From Mercurialis annua (taxonomy: Eukaryota > Streptophyta > Magnoliopsida > Malpighiales > Euphorbiaceae), in contig NC_065576.1 of assembly GCF_937616625.2 (NCBI RefSeq), positions 32,080,628 through 32,144,627 of the forward strand: a stretch of DNA of 64,000 nt, in the 5' to 3' direction. Below, in pieces: positions 32,910 to 46,292 of the stretch. The notes beneath the pieces are model-generated. The model saw nothing but the letters and a program-made list of their open reading frames with translations, did no database searches and was not told where the DNA came from. The position numbers were made by a program, and so were the translations under genes. Position 1 is the stretch's first letter; every line of letters starts with the position of its first letter.

Positions 32910-35900
32910 AGCCCCAGAAATGCGATTTCCGGGGTTTTATCACCATTCTGATGTGCTTCACACACCCACACTCAATACCCATATCTCGGTTTCTTCAAAA
33001 ACGTCATAATAACTTCAAAAACGTCAAATTTCAACCTAAACTTAATCCTAACCAAAACAGCCAGCAAACCCATCATTTTCATGCCAAAACTCGACCTCTT
33101 ACCTTAATTTAATGGCCGGAGATGATAGAGCTTTCGATTCTGATGAAATCGCCGCTTGAATCGCTTGAATCGGACGTCGAACGGAGAAACGGCGGCGAAA
33201 CGACGTAATCGGCGATAATCTCACAATTCTCTCGATCCTTCTCTGCTACCTCTTCATTCATATCTCATTCCTTTTATATTTTGGTTAAAATGCCACTTTG
33301 ATCCTTGTTCTTTTTGTTTACTATCATTTATCCTTTAAACTTTTCAATCATACGATTTAGTCCATAGCTAAATCGTTAACTTCTTTTATTATGACTTATA
33401 CGTATTATTTATCCCCGATAAATAATACGAAGCTCGATATTAATACTTTCCCGTCAAAATCTAAAATTTCCATTTCCGACACAAAGTGGCTAAATTACCA
33501 CTTTGGTCCCTGTACTTATTTTGGACTTTTCTTGCCATTTTTTCCTTTTAATTCCAATTCTAACTTTAGAATTGAAATATAATATAAATTTTCTCCGTAA
33601 TAATCTTTCTAAAACCGACCTACTAAAACTTATTTATCGGAAAAGTTTCCAATATCGTCACTTCTACGACTCTAAACTGGACACGTGGTCCAATTGGATA
33701 ATTAAATATTTTAGAGTATGACAAAAACTTAAGGACCATAACAACAATTGAAGAAGAAACAGCAGTGCACCAACAAGAAGAGTACGACCAACAACACGAA
33801 GAATACGAGAATTATTTGACATAAACATTTATAACATCCTCAGAAAATCAGTAAATGAATAACAAAGCATTAGATTATGACCTTAGAACAACATAAAGTC
33901 AGCCATAGGAATCAAGCAACCAATTGACAGAAGCTTCAAACCAAATCAGTTAACAAAATCCTTAAAAAAACGGTAAAACGACGGCGCTTAGTACGGAGAG
34001 AATAACGTACCGAAAACAAATTTCAAGCGTAGAATCGAAGAGGACTGAGTTAGCTACGACATCAAAGAAACAAATCTCGATTCGATGCTAAAACGAACGA
34101 GAACGAGTCAATAAACGAAAGTGTCGATAATAAGCAAAACTGGAAATAAGATAAGATACTTACCGAGATTTGACAAGAATTCAGCGATGAATAGAGAGTC
34201 TAATTTCAGAGTATTTGAGATGGTAATGTCGGCTAGGCTTTAGAGAATATGATGTATGAATTAGGTTTTAAATCGGGGTTTGAAAGACCTAAAAATATGG
34301 AAATAAAACCTGTTTGCGTGCTGCTGCAATTTGAAATTGCAAGAGCAGGTCTCATTTTGCTGAAAATTAACGTGGGCCAATACATGGACAATTCAAAAGA
34401 ATACACGGGCCAAATGCATGTCCAATTCAAAATAAATACATGGGCCATATATGGCCAAATTAAAAGAAAAACGTGGGTCAAACTAATTCAACACAAACCA
34501 ACCACAAATCGAACCACGACCAAATCGGCGAACAACTCAAATAATTTGAAAAAGGAAAACAAATACGGGATATTTCATTCTCCTCAACTTATTAAAAATT
34601 CGTCCTCGAATTTACCACAAAAAAGAAGTGTTAAAAATTAATTAAATCGCGCTCAAAACCACAACATAAAGATCAAGGCATCCCACGTACAACGAAAGGA
34701 AAATAACAACGCATAGCAAATTTTTGATTTCCAAAACTGCAAAACGATCGAGTGAAACTCAGATAAAAACAAAATGAAGTCGCAAAAATCAACCTACACA
34801 AAACAAAACCGTAATCTCCATAGATTTCTCGACAACCATACAAGTGAACGAATTAAAATTTTCCAACCGAGAAATCACCAACACACTTTATGAGGAAGAT
34901 TTTCAAAATCAATAAAGTCAAAGCTTAATGACTAACAAAGCACACTACAAGTATAGGAACAATCTCAAAATTTAAATCGTAAACCTACAAAGCCAAATTC
35001 CAATGTTACAAACTTTAACATACATAAATCACAACTGGACTTAACCTTACATTCCATAACACCTACGCACGATATCACTTAAAGTGGTCTCAACACCAAA
35101 AACCTCAAATGAGAAAACTTAAAACGCCCGTTTAACACAGCATACGAGCAATTCAAAATGACATCCTGATTAAGTAAGCTCTTATAAAATAACGGCTGAA
35201 AACTAATCGCAACAAGAATCGTCCATGCCCAAACAACTAAGATCAACTCGACAATACTATAAACTTTGCGAACCAAAACGTAGTAAAACACATAAGGCAT
35301 TTCCAAGGAATACATAATTTAAACTTCTGATAATAATCCTATGAATTGATAAACACAAAACTTTCAAGTTGACTTGCAAAACCCAGAATTTTTCCATCAT
35401 CCAACTGCAACTCTGTATCCCACAAAAGATCATTTAAATCGAAAACACATTTAATTGGTTCATTGGTTATGCTCAAAACAAAACAAAAAAAAAGTTATGG
35501 AAGACGAATTTTTTCCGCAAACACAACGATTTTCCGCAAAGATAAAATATCATTTAACAATATCATCCATATTTTATTTAAATTATTAACCCTTCAAGTT
35601 CTATTTCATTTTCAAACCGAAAATAATTAACCCGTTGAAAATTATCTAGTTTCGTAAACGCATCAACAAAATAAAACACTCTCAATTTGAAATCATAACT
35701 GAACTTTACTTTCAAAGTAAATTCACGATTTTATAAAATTGTTCATTTTGAAAAATCTTAAAATCCGCCTTTTAAATCAAAACTGAAAAATTCCATAACT
35801 TTATCAAAAAGATAAAATTTGTGAATAAGAAACCCTTCGTTTACGAAATAATCTCCATACCGATATCAAAACTTTTAAATAAAAATCGATTCTGTAAAAA

Positions 35901-36302
35901 CAAAAGTTCTTTTAAGTTTTTTTTTTAAAAAATACACGCAGAGCATAACCAATGTTCTTCAAAACAAAATTGCTCAAATCATATACTGTAAGCTGACACA
36001 ACTCTTTAATCCGAACTCAGTATTTTTCTGCACCTACCACAACTAAACCTCGAGTGCAACTTATAACCATAGCTCCTATTTACCAGACGCTGATACTCCA
36101 ACAATATAGAATAAATCCTTACAATGTGATTTCTCTTAAATCACTACCGTCGTCACAGAGTATTGGTCTAGTTTTCAACCAAATAAAATTTTCAAAACCG
36201 TTTGAAATTTAATAACCTTTTAAACACTATTTTCACAATATAACTCGCGAGTTTTAAACAAAACATTTCTTTTGAAAAATCTCACCGGTAAAATTTATTT
36301 TA

Positions 36303-36507
36303 CATAATTGTGCGTCAGGGTGATGACAGCTCTCATCCCCAAGGAGTTGCATTCAACCCTAATAATTTAATGCCCTGATGAATGTACTAAATGCATGTAT
36401 TATTTATTTTCCTTTTAATTAGTGATCATATTTAATACTCAATGCAATTTTCTATTCGTGGCATTTCAAATGCATGTTCATGACATGTCTGGGCACAATT
36501 ACGTGAT
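36303..36507 (-). ncRNA. Conserved structured domain, copy in B
   Basis: Closing stem AATTGTGC (36306-36313) plus TCAG with CTGGGCACAATT (36489-36500). Inside are GTGATGA with TCATCCC, AAGGAGTTGCA and ATGCAT. Closest to the A copy. Confidence 0.55.
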
Positions 36508-38880
36508 AAAAACATTTCAATTACTTTAAAAAGTAAACATTTAAAATCAATTTTCCTTCGAAATATTTTCTAGACATTACACTCTGTGAGACGTGCACTC
36601 ATCCATCTTGACATATATGCCCATCTCCATTATCCTAGTCCACCAATTTGAATTGTCAAAAAGAATTTTCCTACATCAACAATGAAACTAAAATTTTACC
36701 TAACAACAAATTTCTCCTCAAATCAATTTGAAAATTTTCCAAAGGCATCAAAGCAACACGACCGCCTTCACAGCTTCAATATCAGTTTCGATATTTCACC
36801 GATCTATCTAAAGAAAACACAATTGTATTACTACACTGATCAACCTCGATTAACAGATTCCATATCTAATTCTAGAACACTAACAGCTGAACTTTCGACT
36901 ATAACAAATTATCACAAAAGAGTCCGACGTAAAAACACATAACGTTCAAAATTTCACGCACGAGGTAAACCCACACGAGAAGAATTATTCCACCGGTGCT
37001 GAGTAATATAATTAATTTGCCTTCCTCCGACCAGGACAGTTTCGGGATTCGAATATGCGAACAGCTCTTGAGAATCGCTCCTCAAATTTATTGATAAGAA
37101 AATTAATCACTTCGATTTCCAGGGTCAAACGCTAGATCCGGATAAAATAATTATAACATCAAAACTAATCGCAGGGTAAAAGAAAACGAAGGTTCGAATC
37201 GCACATCGACACCAATACCAAAATTAAGCCAAAGAAAACTAGCGAGGAATACTCTCACGAGTTACTCCACACAATGAGGTCAACGAGGACAAAAACTGAT
37301 ATGGCTTAACTTAATCAAGCACGAGATACAATAATAATAACATAGTAATATAGATCAAGAATTAATCACACAACCGAAAAGCACTAAAGCATCTTGCAGT
37401 AAAACAACTACTCATTAGGATTGATAACCAAAATAATTTCAAAAGGTTAAGCACACAACATCTTATATGATCCACGAATTCCTACTGACCAATTAAAATA
37501 TTAAATCGTGTAATAATATGTTCAAAACGTCAACTTAGAATAAAACGAATTGTGATACTGATCAAAAGTACGCATTAAAACCAATTTCGAAAGATAGTAT
37601 TTACAAAATAGGTTTCAAGTTTATGTCGAGTCCCACAATGTAAAAAAATTCATTTTCCGGAAAACCTCTTTTATAAAACATTAGATATAATTGTTCCCAA
37701 ACGCCTCAAATTAAAATCGTCGAGTTAGCCGAGTGATTACCACTTCCAAGCTCAACTCCCAATTTGGGTGACCCAAGTCAAACCCCAAATAACCAATTGT
37801 AAAAGTATAAAAACATTCTCAAGTCCGGAAAACGCATTTCAAAACAAATCTTAATATTTTCAAAATAAGAAGCTCGACGTCACCCAATAACAACATCAGA
37901 CTCATCGCCCAAGTGAAAAACAATTTTTTTTTAACAACCTTATCAAACACATAAGTTTTAGTCAAAACTAGTAAATCGAGCATAAGGCCAACAACACCAA
38001 AGTGTTGACAACCAAATATGGTAAAAATTACAAAAGTAATATAAAATTACCAAAACTGTAACACCTTTCAAAATAATTTTTATTTCAAAACAATCATTTT
38101 GAAAACACCAAGCTAGACATAACATTTTAATTTTAAAACTTCGAAAAATTCATTTTATTTCAAAGAACAAATCCCTTTTCCATCCTTAGTCGAATATAAT
38201 TTTTTTTTGAAATAAATATGAATTTTATTTTTTTATTGGCAAGATACTGAAAATAATATTTTAAGATGTTGTGTCCAGGCTACCCATTTGACTTTTTACG
38301 TCAAAGCACTAGTTAGGAAAAATAATTTTCTTAAGGTAATTTAAAATCAATACATGGTCAACAACGAAATTCACAAACGAAAAAAAAAATTCGGTCAAAA
38401 ATCATTTAAACACAAAACACTGTCAAATCCTGACAAATATCGTTTTTTTTTTAAATAAAGGCTCTCGGCCAAAACCAGAAGTATTCACAAGATAATTTAA
38501 CATCAACAACATCCTTAAAGCATAACAACCAACATATATCACCCAAGTGAAGAGCAACATCATTACGATAAGGCAATTAACATCATACTCAAGTATGACA
38601 TAAAGAAAATTACCGATGCAAGATTTCATGAGAAATCAAAAGCAGCTTTAAATCATCCAAGTGAAAATAACATCAATAAAATAAAATAAGAGCATCAAAT
38701 CAAAGCATAAATACCGACTGACTCGACACAATCCTATCGGTGTAGGCAGAAAGTTTTAAAATCAAAAGATGATGTTTCAAAGACAAGACATGAACCTAAT
38801 TCCGCAGTAGTACCTATGACTCAATAACAACTTAACAGAGTAAACACATAGCATGCAAATGGCCTTGGTCTGAAACCAAA

Positions 38881-38892
38881 ACTCTGATACCA
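38881..38892 (-). other. Primer-binding site of element B
   Basis: TGGTATCAGAGT on the minus strand, 11 of 12 bases of the initiator tRNA-Met complement, four bases from LTR B2. Confidence 0.8.
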
Positions 38893-38896
38893 AGTT

Positions 38897-41875
38897 TGTC
38901 ACGACCCATTTTCATGAATCGCGACCGGCGCTAGGATATGGGTAATGTAGTACCAAAACCCGTAGCTAGCCTTTCAATTTACATATAAACACATAAACCT
39001 GCAGAAAACCAATGCTCGGGGGCAACCGAGACTTCAGCCTAAATCTAGCAGTTATAATATTCAACAGTTAATATAACATGCTTATCCAATTCCTAGTCTA
39101 AAACAGATTCATCATAAACCAATGTAAGTAATATAACATGCCAAAGCAATATAACCAGTCGAACCAATTCGACAAACATTATAATAATAATAAAGACGTC
39201 TAGTTACTACTGCGGTCTAAGAATAAAACAGTTTTACAGTTTATCAAAATAAATGGAACCTCCGAAGAAAAGTAAATGCGGAGATCACCAGACTCTCTCC
39301 GATCATAACCCTGGGAAAATTGGAAAAACAACGGGGTCAGATATACTGAGATGAGTTTATGCCACTATCTACATTTATCAAGTGGAAAGCCTTTAAAACC
39401 GTTTAAAACATTTTAATAACGATATTACGCATAATAGTTGGAAGCCTAAACCACAATTCTAAATAAACAATGTAATCCAATAGGTCTGGTCTATCTACAT
39501 TTATTAAGTGGAAAACCTTTAAAACCGTTTAAAACATTTTAATAACGATATTATGAATAATAGTTGGAAGTCTAAACCACAATTCTAAATAAACAATGTA
39601 ATCCAATAGATCTGGTCCTGAGAGCTAAGCTTCACCGAGTTACCACTGACCACACTTTACCATATCTAGAGTCCCGAGAGCTGTGCTACACCGAGTTACT
39701 CTATTTGGTCCGGAGAGCTACGCTCACACCGAGTTACCACATTTCTATAATTACCTCACCCAGATCATTACCGGTGCGCACGCAGTCCTAATGATGCTCA
39801 TTAGGTAGCATGTTCCAACTAAGAGCCATAATATAAAAAAACAGTTCAAAATATATGTACAATATATATATATATATATTTAATATTAAAATAACAATTT
39901 ACTTAATAAAGCGGTAAATAGTAAGTACAAACTCACTGCTTGCTAATCCACGTGATAAACCGGCAAGCAACTACTCATGGTTCGCCTCCGAAGCACGAAC
40001 AGTCGACGAGTCTAGACCATATAAATATTTATTAAAAACAGACCATAACTCTAGAGAGTACTAGACACCACATAGGACTAGCACAATTAATATTAAATCA
40101 AGGTACAGTCAAACACAGTAAAGCACAATATTCGAATAATCATAAAGTCAACAACAAGTCAAGCTTATTGAGTTCCCGCTTTAAAAATATAATCTGGAAG
40201 GGTAAACCAATTTAAAATAAATAGAAATATTATATCCAATTTAATAATTCCAACATAGTGAGTCAACTGAGTCAACGCGTAGCTCAGTTTCTTCTCACAT
40301 GTCGGATGACCAATGTCTAACCCGACCCAACCATTTTATCAAGTAATCCACAGATTATAATATCGAAAATAATAATTTTGATAAAATAACAATTCATAAT
40401 CAAAACGGAACTTAATAGCTTTAGACTCAAGTAACCAATATCTAAAATTAATTACTTAACCAAAATAATTTAAGAAAATAATTTAAAGGCTAAAACGTAA
40501 TTTAGCCAAATTGGCACACCAAGCAAATAATTTAAAATTGACAATTCCTCAATTAATTATTCGTTTAAAAGATTATAGTATAAATTATCATTTTCAAAAT
40601 ATAATAATTAAAATAATTTAAATTATAATCAATACCAATATTATTTTTAGATTTAAAATAATGTTAATAATAGGTAATTTAAAAATCAAAGTCCGGTTTA
40701 AAAAAAATCAATATCAAATCAATTTAATAATTTTAGTAAATCATGAAAACCAAAAATAATATTTTCAATAGTTAAAACAAATAGCACACTCACTATCACC
40801 AATTATCCAACCCAAGGAACCAATTGCCATAACTAGTGGAATAATTACGTAGAAACAATACCTAATTGAATGGTTAGATCATTCACTATAAAGTAGTTAA
40901 CCAAAATTAAGTTTGAGGAGGCAAAAATAAACCCAATTAAGTATGAAATCGAATTTAAACATGCAACACAAGATAACAGTAACAAATTAATAAGAAAAAG
41001 TCAAATAATGAGCAATCAAAACTTAAGGACCATAACAGCAATTGAAGAAGAAACAGCAGTGCACCAACAAGAAGAGTACGACCAACAACACGAAGAATAC
41101 GAGAATTATTTGACATAAATATTTATAACATCCTCAGAAAATCAGTAAATGAATAACAAAGCATTAGATTATGACCTTAGAACAACATAAAGTCAGCCAT
41201 AGGAATCAAGCAACCAATTGACAGAAGCTTCAAACCAAATCAGTTAACAAAATCCTTAAAAAAAACGGTAAAACGACGGCGCTTAGTACGGACAGAATAA
41301 CGTACCGAAAACAAATTTCAAGCGTAGAATCGAAGAGGACTGAGTTAGCTATGACATTAAAGAAACAAATCTCGATTCGATGCTAAACCGAACGAGAACG
41401 AGTCAATAAACAAAAGTGTCGATAATAAGCAAAACTGGAAATAAGATAAGATACTTACCGAGATTTGACAAGAATTCAGCGATGAATAGAGAGTCTAATT
41501 TCAGAGTATTTGAGATGGTAATGTCGGCTAGGCTTTAGAGAATATGATGTATGAATTAGGTTTTAAATCGGGGTTTGAAAGACCTAAAAATATGGAAATA
41601 AAACCTGTTTGCGTGCTGCTGCAATTTGAAATTGCAAGAGCAGGTCTAATTTTGCTGAAAATTAACGTGGGCCAATGCATGGACAATTCAAAAGAATACA
41701 TGGGCCAAATGCATGTCCAATTCAAAATAAATACATGGGCCATATATGGCCAAATTAAAAGAAGAACGTGGGTCAAACTAATTCAACACAAACCAACCAC
41801 AAATCGAACCACGACCAAATCGGCGAACGACTCAAATAATTTGAAAAAGAAAAAAAAAGAATACGGGATATTACA
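38897..41875 (-). repeat. LTR B2 (5' LTR, 2979 bp)
   Basis: Uninterrupted copy that shows the empty site of C near 41015-41030. Donor-like GTGAGT 39931-39936, acceptor-like CAG 39311-39313, hairpin array 39610-39745, motif TACTACTGCGG 39205-39215. It also holds an internal duplication of ~160 bp (about 39375-39480 and 39490-39610), also present in B1. Confidence 0.95.
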
Positions 41876-42469
41876 AAAAATCATCTCAAAAATTTAAGTG
41901 AGAAAATCTTTGATCTCAAACAATCATTCTGTAAGCACCTAAGCAAGCCAAACATAATTACCCAAACATATTACCAAACGACGCTTCACACGTCGACATA
42001 CCACAACATGGTAAAATAACAGCCAAAAAAATTAAATTTTCAATACGGTGGGAAAATCTCATAAATAATATTATTTTGTAAACAATCGTTTGTCAACACC
42101 AAGTTAAACGTAAGATTCTGAGATACTAAAAATTCTTTTTACTTGAAAAGTATTAAAAATCATACACATATGTTTTTAAAACCCGACTTCTCTTCCGATT
42201 CTCGTGTCAAAACAAAAATCAAATCAAAATAATTTTCTTAATAAAACCATAAGTCCAACGCGTGACCAAACAACGTGTAGCCATAACACATGCTTAAAGA
42301 TTTATCACAAATTCCTTTAAAAACCACATAAGGCCAACGTCTAACGTATCATAGTACGTGCCAACCTATTTAGCACCCAACAAACACAGCCAGAATAAAT
42401 GCACTCACCAACGAGGTGAAAGCAATCCAACTATAATCAAAATCATCCAAGGCGTAAAAGCCAACAACT

Positions 42470-42612
42470 AATCACTCAAAGTAAACATCATATATGGAAC
42501 AACAGCCAACAAAGCATGACCCGAAGTAAACACCACATAAGGCACAACAACCAACCAAAAATCACCCAAAGTATATCTCATATATGGCACAACAACCAAA
42601 AGATCACCCAAT
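42470..42612. repeat. Degenerate ~56-bp tandem repeat in the A leader
   Basis: Three to four units, each with ATCA-CCC/TCAAAGTA followed by CATATATGG or CATAAGG and CACAACA(G/A)CCAA. They are diverged from each other by several substitutions. Confidence 0.6.
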
Positions 42613-42843
42613 GTATAAGCAATAAATATTCTAAAGTAAAGCATCAGTAACACATAAGACCGACACTTGACATTCCTATAGATAAAGGTAGAAAATTTTG
42701 AAAAGAAAAGATGACGTTTCAAAAGACAAGACTTGAATCCTAATTCCGCAGTAGATCCTATGACACGACAAAAAAAACACTTAACATGCCTCAAAGCGAT
42801 AAACACATAACATGCAATTATTTGGCCTTAGTTCGAAACTAAA

Positions 42844-42855
42844 GCTCTGATACCA
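42844..42855 (-). other. Primer-binding site of element A
   Basis: TGGTATCAGAGC on the minus strand, matching initiator tRNA-Met, four bases from LTR A2. Confidence 0.85.
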
Positions 42856-42859
42856 ACTT

Positions 42860-45811
42860 TGTCACGACCCAATTTCATGAATCGTGACCGGCGCTAGGGT
42901 ATGGGTATGGTCGTACCAAAACCCGTAGCAAGCCTTACGGAAAACAATCAAACATATAAACCTGCAGAACACTGCTCGGGGGCAACCGAGACTCCAACCT
43001 AAATCTGGCAATTTATATCACAGTTCTAATATAAATAACTTAATATCTGATATGCTCAATAGCATGCCTTAAATATAATAATAAAATAATCCAGAGTAAA
43101 CATGCCAATAATAAACAATCGGACAAACCGACAATCCCAATGTGCAATAACCAAAGTAATATATAAACTAGTTCTACTGCGGTGTAAGAGTTCAAAAACA
43201 GTAACTAGTTTAAATAACATAAACTCTCCGAGGAATTAAAAGAATCGGAGTGGACCAGCTTTCAAATCATAAACCTGGAAAATTTAGGAAAACAACGGGG
43301 TCAGATATACTGAGATGAGTTCGCAATACTATTTATATTTATTAAATTTAAACCCTTAAATCAAAACATTTTATACTAATATAATATGATTATGGAAAGC
43401 AGTATTGAAATGATCCCAGCGTAAGTATGACATAGCATACTGATAAACCCAGAGTGGACGGGAAAAAATCCTCGTCATATACCAGCGTAAGCAAGACATT
43501 TGTCTGCCGATCCCATAGTACTTACCTGTGCATACAGTCTCGATACAAGCCTATCGAGTATCTCGTTTCAATCCAGATCCATAATCGCTTAAAACAGTTC
43601 AAAAGCATTTATAATACTAAAATAAATTGCGGTACTTAATAAAGCGGTAAATAGCACTACAAACTCACTGCTTGCTATCCACGTGAATCTTGATAAACAG
43701 CTAACCCTGCGTAGACTCCGAAGCACGAGCAGTCGACGGGTCTAAAACAATATATAAGTTAAAATCCGAACAAGCCCCTAACTCGAAGATCACTAGACAC
43801 AACATAGGACTAGTATCTTAACACAACTAAAGAACAACATTCAAAACACAGTAAGCCAAAAGCCAAAGTACATTATATATCCAACCAATGCAATAACTAG
43901 ATAAACTTAGGTGAGTTCTCGTTTTAAAAACAATCCAGAGTAATATAATTCAAACAACACCTTTCGATATCCAAGAAATCCCAGAGTAACGTGTTAGCCA
44001 TATATCAACTATATGCTTAACACAACATGTCGGGCGACACAATTCTAACCCGATCCAGCCAGAGTAAAATCCAAAGTTAAATCCTTTAAAACCAAACCAA
44101 TGTATCTAAAAACAAAGAACTCACTATAAGCTTAACCCAACACAAGTCAAAACCATAACAACAAAATACAACAATATTGCCAACACTTGGCCACTTTCAC
44201 CCGGAGTTCATACATCTCAAATAAAACACATTAAGTGTAACTAAATATGATTTCAATCATTTTAAATTAACTAAACTCAGATCTAAAGTATATACTTAAA
44301 ATAGCCTTAAAATCCTGTAAGAATATCCACAACTCAAATGCCAAGACAATCATCGATTATCAAGACAATCCAAGGTAAACTAACATGTTTTATAAGTTCA
44401 AATCATTTTCAAAACATATTTTCCAGTCTTTAATAACTTGGTTTAAATCAAAATTAAGCCAAAGCACACAAATAATCAAGTATGACAATTTTGCTGAAAA
44501 TTGCCTAAACTAGCCAAACGATTCAAAACCAACAATCGATGAAACAAAGTATGTTACTACTGATTTAAGACCTTTATTACATCACTTAGAATATATTATA
44601 TCAGTAGGTATAGAATTTTAAAACCATATTGTATTCGTAACGTTCAATTTCCTTAAAATCGTCATTTTCGCAAATCGTAGAATTTTTACAAACCAAAACA
44701 ATTTCGATTCTCATTTACAAATAAAAACTTTTTATATCAGTAGCTATTGATATAAGAACACCTAATAATCAATAAATTTGGATTCAACCATTTAAATAAT
44801 TCATTAAACGAATCCAATTCGCACAAGTTTAGAAATAGCCTAATCATTGTTTAATTACACCAATTCGTTATTGAATCATGCCAAAATCTTTTCAAAACTT
44901 ATAACATCAGATCATATATGTATAACCCATCATTTAATCATATAAGATCAGTAGCTTAAACATAGCATATCAATAACAACAATTCAACCCATCAAAATCC
45001 TATATTATGCATTTCTAGGCAAAATCACACAACAACGAATCCATAAATCAATTAGAAGTAAAAATATTACCTAAGAATGATGAACAAAATTATAATTGAT
45101 GTATTAACCCAAGGTTCAAAGGGTTAGACCGAAATCAATTGGATCTACAAGCCACCAACGAAGAACACAACGTAGAAATCGCGTAGATCTTGCGAGTATG
45201 ATGAAAAATCAAGTTCTTAGCGTAATGAATCGCATCTGGACTTGTTAGAACAAAGGAAATGTGTATTTTCTATGAAGATATTCGTTCTAAGGTTTGTGGA
45301 AAAGAAAAGGGGGCTGCTCACATGAAATAAGGGTCTATTTATTGACTTATGCGGGCTTTACATGGGCTTTGATAAAAGCAACGGTTTAATTATCATTTTG
45401 AGAGTTAGAAGAATCCAAAAAAAGTGAAAATTTTACTCATGCTAGAAAATAATCTTATGAATAACATATAAAAAAATGGGCTTGATCCGACATTTCAATT
45501 GGGAGATATCAGCGTTTTACTAAAACAGGGCAGTTTTGGAAAAACATGCCAATGTTGTTTTGATATATCACCCGAAAATAAATCGAATCAACATCAAACA
45601 CATACGAGATCATGGAATACATATGAGACACTCAAAAAGACACAACCAAGGTATCACAAGTGTTACTTCTAACATATAACCATTCAGAATCAAGTTCGAA
45701 ACGTAACAATAAAAATGTTGAAATGCAAAATAACAACGAATGCAAGAAAACAACCAATTTGTAACGGATAAACAAACTGACAAATCAAGTTTGAAAACAT
45801 GGGGTATTACA
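42860..45811 (-). repeat. LTR A2 (5' LTR, 2952 bp)
   Basis: Matches LTR A1 along its length with scattered substitutions. The leader-complementary motif CTACTGCGG is at 43174-43182. Its TATA-like site is mutated by one base relative to A1. Confidence 0.95.
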
Positions 45812-46061
45812 AAACGATTTGGTACTTCTTTTTTAATTATTTTAACGATTTGATACCTCATTTTCAAATGATTTGGTACCTCATTTTCAAATGATTTGGT
45901 ACCTCACGTTTCATTTCGTTAACGATATGGTACCTATATTTAACAAAAGGGCCTATAGTTTATAAAATCAAAACTGAGGTACCAAATCTTTTGATTTTTA
46001 AATAAAAGGTATTAAACTGTAAATTATGACAAACGTGAGGGGGCTTAGAGTAATTTGCTCT

Positions 46062-46292
46062 ACAAGAAATTGGTTCTATTACGATCAAAAAATTGCGAAA
46101 GAAGTCAACTACCATCGCAATAGGCATTGCTAATAACAACTACTTTCATATCGTTTCCTTAAATTATAATAAATATTAATCCGTCTATTTATAACTTAAA
46201 TTATGGTCGCTATTCAAAATTTAAAACGAGTTTCTATTTTCTTAATCAAATTAGAAAACTAATATTAAAAGAGAACAATTTAGGTCTTATTC
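46062..46292. other. Gene-free stretch, CACTA-like start
   Basis: ACAAGAAATTGGTTCTATTACG resembles the start of a CACTA-type terminal repeat completed by CACT at 6117 on the other side of the nested block. No transposase or right end was found. The last nine bases are the left TSD of the next MITE. Confidence 0.35.

Larger units (their letters stand above)
14924..33723 (-). mobile_element. LTR retrotransposon C (non-autonomous with a small ORF), hosts D
   Basis: Ends TGTCACGACCC and GTATGACA, with exact TSDs AAAAC at 14919-14923 and 33724-33728. The internal region is 26919-31033 (4.1 kb). Primer-binding site 31018-31029; polypurine tract 26919-26930. Besides the shared structured features it retains remnants of one acidic ORF (29654-30630). 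The two LTRs differ in length because of a palindrome-array change and a ~148-bp deletion. Confidence 0.93.
31034..33723 (-). repeat. LTR C2 (5' LTR, 2690 bp)
   Basis: Carries a donor-like GTGAGT (32199-32204) and an acceptor-like CAG (31577-31579). The hairpins between them are GCGAGT/ACTCGC (31795-31809), CTAGTGGC/GCCACTAG (31808-31826) and a second pair near 31900-31932. In C1 both GCGAGT/ACTCGC stems are broken by G-to-A changes (acgagt and gcgaat). The motif ACTACTGCAGCA is at 31483-31494. The start reads TGTCCCGACCC, a change from TGTCACG. Confidence 0.95.
12819..34577 (-). repeat. LTR B1 (3' LTR), split by element C
   Basis: The two pieces, 12819-14923 and 33729-34577, join to ~2954 bp and match 38897-41875. 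The join is visible directly: 'gagcaatcAAAAC' plus 'ttaaggacc' equals the uninterrupted sequence near 41015 in LTR B2. The terminal dinucleotide is CA (TTTCA; B2 has TTACA). Confidence 0.93.
34578..38896 (-). other. Element B internal region
   Basis: The polypurine tract is at 34578-34590 (AAGTTGAGGAGAA on the minus strand). The TTCGTCCTCGAATTT block follows. No gag-pol and no ORF with recognisable motifs over 4.3 kb. The structured domain is at 36303-36507 and the leader motif CCGCAGTAGTA at 38802-38812. The order of blocks parallels element A. Confidence 0.8.
12819..41875 (-). mobile_element. LTR retrotransposon B (non-autonomous), hosts C and D
   Basis: Starts TGTCACGACCC and ends GGGATATTACA, with exact TSDs AAAAA at 12814-12818 and 41876-41880. 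The left LTR is interrupted by element C. The internal region, 34578-38896 (4.3 kb), has no gag-pol. Primer-binding site at 38881-38892. It is related to A in both LTR layout and internal motifs, but most of the sequence differs. Confidence 0.93.
41881..42859 (-). other. Element A internal region, right part (leader)
   Basis: Continues the internal region broken at 12818. No coding sequence. It includes a ~50-bp motif repeated three times (about 42470-42610: 'atcactcaaagtaaacatcatatatggaacaac' and variants), the leader motif CCGCAGTAG (42746-42754) and the primer-binding site. Confidence 0.8.
6314..45811 (-). mobile_element. LTR retrotransposon A (non-autonomous), hosts B, C and D
   Basis: Ends are TGTCACGACCC and GGGTATTACA, with exact 5-bp TSDs AAACG at 6309-6313 and 45812-45816. 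The 5' LTR is the right-hand copy because the primer-binding site adjoins it. Without its passengers the element is ~10.4 kb. The internal parts, 9260-12818 and 41881-42859, contain no gag or pol. The conserved structured domain is at 11323-11541. The polypurine tract and the TTCGTCCTCGAATTT-like block at the left are typical of Ty3/gypsy relatives, which is the basis for that superfamily suggestion. Confidence 0.93.
6126..46061. mobile_element. MITE (433 bp) split by element A
   Basis: The two ends, 6126-6313 and 45817-46061, are long imperfect inverted repeats. The left side reads AGAGCAAATTATTCTAAAG. The reverse complement of the right side reads AGAGCAAATTACTCTAAGC. Both continue into TTGTCATAATTTA and GGTACC-containing blocks. 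The target duplication appears to be ACAA (6122-6125, 46062-46065), though the left flank ACAACAA makes the boundary ambiguous. There is no transposase. Superfamily not assigned. Confidence 0.75.
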
